Shown: in pieces, positions 59,839 through 64,000 of the stretch | How the letters are laid out: each line of letters opens with the position of its first letter | Position numbering within the stretch: the stretch's first letter is position 1 | Source of the DNA: DATGZH01 sp035297265 | GTDB taxonomy: Bacteria > Actinomycetota > Acidimicrobiia > Acidimicrobiales > RAAP-2 | Length of the DNA: 64,000 nt | NCBI GenBank assembly: GCA_035297265.1 | Contig: DATGZH010000064.1 | Coordinates: 1-64,000, forward strand | Direction of reading: 5' to 3' | The notes under the pieces: generated by a model | What the model was told of the DNA's origin: nothing | The model's input: the letters and a program-made list of their open reading frames with translations, nothing else | The model's database searches: none | Program-made: the position numbers and the translations under genes

Positions 59839-60675
59839 GTGGACCAGCCGGGGGCCGCGCCGTCGCACGACCGTCACGCTCGGAGCTCCGCCGGCCCCCA
59901 TCGCCGGCTGTTGGCGGTGGCCGCCGTCCTCGTCACCGGCCTCACCCTGAGCGGCTGCCAGCTGCCCACGTTCGGCGCCTACCGGGGCAGCACCAGCCAG
60001 GGCCAGGACGCCTTCAAGCTCTGGCAGTTCTTCTTCATCACGGGGATCATCGTCGGCGGGTTCGTGATCCTGCTGATCCTGTGGTCGGTCTTCCGCTACC
60101 GGCGCCGCTCCGACGAGATGCCGAAGCAGACCCAGTACCACACCGGGGTCGAGATCCTCTACACGGTGATCCCGATCGTCATCGTCCTGGTCCTCTTTGC
60201 GTTCACCGTGATCACCGAGAACAAGGTCGACGCCACCCCGCCGGCCGACGTCACGATTCGGGTGACCGCGTTCCAGTGGGGCTGGCGCTTCTACTACCCG
60301 GCCACCGGCAAGGTGGTGACCGGCGAGACCACCCAGGCCCCCCAGATGGTCGTCCCGACCGGCCAGTCGGTCCAGATCATGCTGGGTTCGGCTGACGTGA
60401 TCCACGGCTTCTACGTCCCGGCCTTCAACTTCAGCCGCTACGCCCAGCCGGGGGTGACCGCCTCGCAGCAGCGCTTCAACTTCACCGTCCTCCACGACGG
60501 CGTCTACCGCGGCCAGTGCACCCAGCTCTGCGGGCTCTACCACTCGCTCATGTTCTTCAGCGTGAAGGCGGTGCCCCCGGCCCAGTTCCAGGTCTGGGTG
60601 CACCACCTCTCCAAGAACCAACCGAGCATCTCCCAGCTCAAGCAGGAGATCCAGGCGAACGGACCGGGCGGATGA
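59839..60675 (+). CDS. ctaC: Cytochrome c oxidase subunit II (lipoprotein)
   Basis: 278 residues. The signal peptide ends at LTLSGC, a lipobox, followed by two helices (FFFITGIIVGGFVILLILW and VIPIVIVLVLFAF). The CuA domain shows FQWGWRF, the first His in VIHGF, and C-x3-C-x3-H-x2-M in QCTQLCGLYHSLM, a complete binuclear copper site. It receives electrons from cytochrome c. It overlaps ctaD by 4 bases. Confidence 0.96.
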   Translation: MDQPGAAPSHDRHARSSAGPHRRLLAVAAVLVTGLTLSGCQLPTFGAYRGSTSQGQDAFKLWQFFFITGIIVGGFVILLILWSVFRYRRRSDEMPKQTQYHTGVEILYTVIPIVIVLVLFAFTVITENKVDATPPADVTIRVTAFQWGWRFYYPATGKVVTGETTQAPQMVVPTGQSVQIMLGSADVIHGFYVPAFNFSRYAQPGVTASQQRFNFTVLHDGVYRGQCTQLCGLYHSLMFFSVKAVPPAQFQVWVHHLSKNQPSISQLKQEIQANGPGG

Positions 60676-62465
60676 CCGACCTCGTCCGACCTGCCCTCGC
60701 CGGCGTCGACCTGCACGCACCGGAACACGAGGAGCATCACGGCCCGACCGGCCTCCTGAAGTGGTTCACGAGCACGGACCACAAGGTGATCGGCATGAGC
60801 TACACGATCACCTCGGTCGTCATGTTCTACCTGGCCGGCATCATGGCGCTCCTGATCCGGACCCAGCTGGCCTCACCGAACAGCTCGTTGCTGAGTTTTT
60901 CGCAGTTCAACGCGCTGTTCACGATGCACGGCAGCCTCATGCTGTACCTCTTCGCCGGGCCCTTCGCCTTCGGTGGCCTGGCCAACTTCATCGTGCCCAT
61001 CCAGGTGGGCGCGCCCGACATGGCTTTCCCGCGCTTGAACGCCCTCTCCTACTGGCTGTACCTGACCGGCTCCATCACGATGCTCCTGGGTTTCTTCACC
61101 TCGAGCGGCGCGGCGGAGTTCGGCTGGGTGGCGTACGCCCCGCTCTCGAATGCCGCCAACTCGCCCGGCGCCGGGCCCGACCTCTGGATCGTGTCGCTCC
61201 TACTCACGGGGTTCTCGGCCATCTTCACCGGGGTCAACCTCGTGGGCACCATCTTCTACCTGCGCGCCCCGGGCATGACCATGTTCCGGATGCCCGTCTT
61301 CACCTGGAACATGCTGGTCACGGGCATCCTGATCCTGATCGCCTTCCCGGTCCTCACCGCGGCGGTCGTGATGCTCTTCGCCGACCGACATTTCGGCACC
61401 CATATCTACGAGACCACCGGCTGTCATATGGTCGGCCATCCGAACGTGCCCGCCGCGTGCGGGGTCCCCGTGCTGTACCAACACCTCTTCTGGTTCTTCG
61501 GCCATCCTGAGGTGTACATCCTCGCCCTGCCCTACTTCGGCATCGTGACCGAGATCATCCCGGTGTTCTCGAGGAAGCCGCTGTTCGGCTACAAGGGCAT
61601 GGTCTTCGCCACGATGGCCATCGCCGCCCTCTCGACCGGGGTGTGGGCGCACCACATGTTCACGACCGGCGTCGTGCTCCTGCCGTTCTTCTCGCTGCTG
61701 AGCCTGCTCATCGCGGTGCCGACCGGCATCAAGTTCTTCAACTGGATCGGCACGATGTGGCGGGGCCAGCTCTCGCTCAAGACCCCGATGCTCTTCAGCC
61801 TCGGCTTCCTGTTCGCCTTCCTGATGGGAGGGGTGACGGGCGTCATGCTCGCCTCACCACCCATCGACTTCTTCACCCACGACACGTACTTCGTCGTCGC
61901 CCACTTCCACCAGGTCCTCTTCGGCACGGCGGTGTTCGCCGGGTTCGCCGGCTTCTACTACTGGTTCCCGAAGATGTGGGGCCGCATGCTGAACGACGGC
62001 CTCGGCAAGTGGCACTTCTGGCTGACCTTCATCGGGTTCTGGCTCACGTTCATGCCCCAGTACGGGGTGGGCCTGAAGGGCATGCCCCGCCGGGTGGCCT
62101 CCTACCCGGCCGACCTCGGCTGGCAGATCTACAACCAGCTGTCGACGATCGGCGCCTTCATCATCGGCCTCGGGTTCCTCCTCCTCCTCATCAACCTGCT
62201 GATCTCGTGGCGCAACCCGGTCCCGGCCGGGGACAACCCGTGGGACGGTCACACACTCGAGTGGTTCACGAGCTCGCCCCCGCCCCACCACAACTTCACC
62301 CACCTGCCGCCGATCCGTTCCGAGCGTCCGACCTGGGACTACAACCACCCCGAGGCCCCCGCCCTCCACCACGGGGTGCCCGTCGTCGGCAACGGGAACG
62401 GTCACCACCCGCGCGATCCGGGCGGCAACGGCTCGTCCGGCAAAGAGGAGAAGGTGCCCACATGA
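60672..62465 (+). CDS. ctaD: Cytochrome c oxidase subunit I
   Basis: 597 residues with 12 helices. Heme ligands are visible in FTMHGSLM and in AHFHQVLFG, the CuB-Tyr region in FWFFGHPEVYILALPYFG and further CuB His residues in WAHHMFTTG. The D-channel Asp lies in GAPDMAFP, and the Glu in GHPEVY. It is the aa3-type catalytic core that reduces O2 and pumps protons. Its C-terminus carries an extra Gly/His-rich tail. It overlaps both neighbours by 4 bases. Confidence 0.97.
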   Translation: MTDLVRPALAGVDLHAPEHEEHHGPTGLLKWFTSTDHKVIGMSYTITSVVMFYLAGIMALLIRTQLASPNSSLLSFSQFNALFTMHGSLMLYLFAGPFAFGGLANFIVPIQVGAPDMAFPRLNALSYWLYLTGSITMLLGFFTSSGAAEFGWVAYAPLSNAANSPGAGPDLWIVSLLLTGFSAIFTGVNLVGTIFYLRAPGMTMFRMPVFTWNMLVTGILILIAFPVLTAAVVMLFADRHFGTHIYETTGCHMVGHPNVPAACGVPVLYQHLFWFFGHPEVYILALPYFGIVTEIIPVFSRKPLFGYKGMVFATMAIAALSTGVWAHHMFTTGVVLLPFFSLLSLLIAVPTGIKFFNWIGTMWRGQLSLKTPMLFSLGFLFAFLMGGVTGVMLASPPIDFFTHDTYFVVAHFHQVLFGTAVFAGFAGFYYWFPKMWGRMLNDGLGKWHFWLTFIGFWLTFMPQYGVGLKGMPRRVASYPADLGWQIYNQLSTIGAFIIGLGFLLLLINLLISWRNPVPAGDNPWDGHTLEWFTSSPPPHHNFTHLPPIRSERPTWDYNHPEAPALHHGVPVVGNGNGHHPRDPGGNGSSGKEEKVPT

Positions 62466-62899
62466 GGGACGAGAGCGTCTTTCTCATCGGCGTCGGCGTC
62501 TTCTTCGGCATCGTCGGCCTCATCTACTGGCTAACCGCCTACGAGGACGCCGGTGGCGTGCTACTCCTCGGCACGTGCTTCCTCGGCCTCGTGCCGGGGC
62601 TCTACTACTACTACTGGTACTGCCGCTTCCACGGAAGGAAGTTCTTCTTCTTCGGCCAGGTGGGCAAGGCCGTCGGCCCCCGGCCCGAGGACCGCCCGGA
62701 CGCCACGTTGGCCGAGGGCGCCGGCGTCGTCAGCGCCTTCCCCGACTCGAGCATCTGGCCACTCGTCCTCGGGAGCGGGGCCTTCCTCCTCGTCCTCGCC
62801 CTCGTCTTCGGCTACTGGCTGGCCTTCCCCGGCATCGGCCTCATCATCACCGCCCTCGTGGGCGTGACGGCCGAGAGCCGCCGGGGCGGCCACGTCTGA
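62462..62899 (+). CDS. ctaF: Actinobacterial cytochrome c oxidase subunit IV
   Basis: 145 residues with four hydrophobic helices in two pairs. The stretch GLIYWLTAYEDAGGVLLLG matches the subunit IV conserved YWxxxxExAG motif of actinobacterial aa3 oxidases. The subunit stabilises the core complex. The ATG sits in the ATGA overlap with ctaD. No ctaE (subunit III) follows in the window, so it is encoded elsewhere. Confidence 0.88.
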   Translation: MRDESVFLIGVGVFFGIVGLIYWLTAYEDAGGVLLLGTCFLGLVPGLYYYYWYCRFHGRKFFFFGQVGKAVGPRPEDRPDATLAEGAGVVSAFPDSSIWPLVLGSGAFLLVLALVFGYWLAFPGIGLIITALVGVTAESRRGGHV

Positions 62900-62960
62900 C
62901 CTCGCCGGCGACCCGTCCTCCCGCGGGAAGGCCCGCGAGGGGCCGCTCGTTGCACCCGGG

Positions 62961-64000
62961 GTGAGCACCCCACGAGCCGACGGACCCTCCCCCGGCTCGC
63001 CGTCGGGCCCCGACGCTCCGACGCTCCACCGGAGCCTCGTCGTCCTCATGGCCGTGGCCACCGGGGCGGTGGTGGCGAACCTCTACTACGCCCAGCCGCT
63101 GCTCCACCAGATCGCAGCCACGTTCGACGTCGGCGCAGCGGCCGTCGCCCTCATCGTCACGTGCACCCAGGTCGGCTACGCCGCCGGCCTGCTCCTCGTG
63201 GTGCCTCTCGGCGACCTCCATCCGAGACGTCGCCTCGTGGTCCTCCTGTTCGCCCTCACCTCGGTCGGGCTCGTCGCGTGCGCATCGGCACCCACGCTCT
63301 GGCTGTTCGAGGCGGCCTCGGTCGCCGTCGGCTGCACCTCGGTGGCCGCCCAGGTGATGGTGCCGTTCGCCGCCGACCTCGCCCCCGACGAGCGCCGGGG
63401 CCGGGTGGTCGCCCGCATCATGACCGGGCTGCTCACGGGCATCCTCCTGGCCCGGACGGTCTCGGGGCTCGTGGCCGAGGCCCTCGGCTGGCGGGCCATC
63501 TTCTGGCTGTCGGCCGGCCTCATGGTGGTCTTCGCCTTCGTCCTCTGGCGGGCGCTCCCGACCGAGCGGGCCCGGCCCAAGGTGCGCTACCTCGGCCTCG
63601 TCGGCTCGGCCCTCCGCCTCCTCGCCACCGAGCCGGTGCTGCGCCGACGGGCCTGGCAGGGGCGGCCATCTTCGGGGCGTTCAGCGTCCTCTGGACCTCG
63701 CTGGCCTTTCTCCTCTCCGGGCCGCCCTACGACTACTCGAACGCGGTCATCGGGCTCTTCGGCCTGGCCGGGGTGGCCGGGGTGGCGGCGGCCAACCTGG
63801 CCGGCCGCCTGGCCGACGCCCAGCGGACCGGGCCGAGCACGGTGGCCGCCGGCCTGCTCGTGGCCCTCTCCTTCGGCCTCCTCGCCGTCGGCCGGACGAG
63901 CCTCGCCGCCCTCCTGGCCGGGATCGTGCTCCTCGACGTCGGGACGCAGGGGATGCAGATCACCAACCAGGCGGTCATCTACTCGCTCCACCCCGGGGGG
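62961..64000 (+). CDS. MFS transporter (DHA1-like), frameshifted and cut by the window edge
   Basis: The first 233 codons, from GTG 62961, encode a classic MFS protein: GAVVANLYYAQPLLHQIA, GYAAGLLLVVPLGDLHPRRR (motif A) and the domain boundary. At about 63657-63664 (CAGGGGCGG) the frame shifts. One added base would give QGAAIFGAFSVLWTSLAFLL and continue the second half of the same transporter to base 64000. Either a real loss of one G in a run has disabled the gene, or the sequence has an error there. The protein resembles sugar or drug efflux pumps of the AraJ/Bcr type. Confidence 0.85.
   Translation, partial: MSTPRADGPSPGSPSGPDAPTLHRSLVVLMAVATGAVVANLYYAQPLLHQIAATFDVGAAAVALIVTCTQVGYAAGLLLVVPLGDLHPRRRLVVLLFALTSVGLVACASAPTLWLFEAASVAVGCTSVAAQVMVPFAADLAPDERRGRVVARIMTGLLTGILLARTVSGLVAEALGWRAIFWLSAGLMVVFAFVLWRALPTERARPKVRYLGLVGSALRLLATEPVLRRRAWQGRPSSGRSASSGPRWPFSSPGRPTTTRTRSSGSSAWPGWPGWRRPTWPAAWPTPSGPGRARWPPACSWPSPSASSPSAGRASPPSWPGSCSSTSGRRGCRSPTRRSSTRSTPG

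Noticed and set aside
1..64000. CRISPR arrays, tRNA/rRNA genes, transposases, integrases
   Set aside because: No regularly spaced repeats, no cloverleaf-like blocks and no recognisable recombinase residues were seen on either strand.

Overview
The window is high-GC DNA from an actinobacterium. A class Acidimicrobiia-like lineage is my best guess, not proven. The reasons are the G/C-rich codon third positions on every real gene, frequent GTG starts, an F420-type LLM flavoprotein, an NDMA/zinc alcohol dehydrogenase, a DUF2510 protein, a SCO6745-family protein, a three-piece proton-pumping transhydrogenase, an actinobacterial ctaC-ctaD-ctaF oxidase block, and a steroid-catabolic gene set otherwise best known from mycobacteria and rhodococci. 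It looks like ordinary chromosome. I see no tRNA, rRNA, CRISPR array, transposase or phage gene.

Layout. 1-7 kb: a partial membrane-attached GH18-like protein, a PIN/TRAM membrane protein, a HIT protein, the pntA1-pntA2-pntB operon and an EAL phosphodiesterase. 7-18 kb: a steroid ring C/D degradation locus (SDR, divergent echA20-ipdA-ipdB-ipdC), an anti-sigma-type ATP-binding protein, a DHA2 efflux pump, a FadA6-like thiolase, an epoxide-hydrolase-like enzyme and a flavin oxidoreductase. 18-20 kb: alkylation repair (Ada/AlkA fusion with ogt). 20-37 kb: assorted catabolic enzymes, a TetR/FUSC divergent pair, a KstR-like regulator followed by a KstR-type operator and an alcohol dehydrogenase, and an ABC exporter. 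37-41 kb: GH31 glycosidase and a serine hydrolase. 41-47 kb: a lower-GC secreted Asp-box propeller, a PadR regulator with its membrane partner, a two-component system, and a DoxX-Rieske fusion. 47-55 kb: a branched-chain amino-acid-type ABC importer whose two permeases and two ATPases are one 1323-residue chain, flanked by two membrane-tethered binding proteins. 55-64 kb: GH1 glucosidase, an enoyl-CoA hydratase, TatA, a metallo-hydrolase, cytochrome oxidase subunits II, I and IV, and a frameshifted MFS transporter cut by the window edge.

How the genes work together. The ipd genes, the thiolase, the hydratases and the KstR-like regulator with its operator point to growth on sterols or bile-acid-like compounds, feeding CoA esters to central metabolism. 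The transhydrogenase and aa3-type oxidase serve redox balance and respiration. Many genes have a TAnnnT -10 box only 6-9 bases before the start codon, so leaderless mRNAs look common here.
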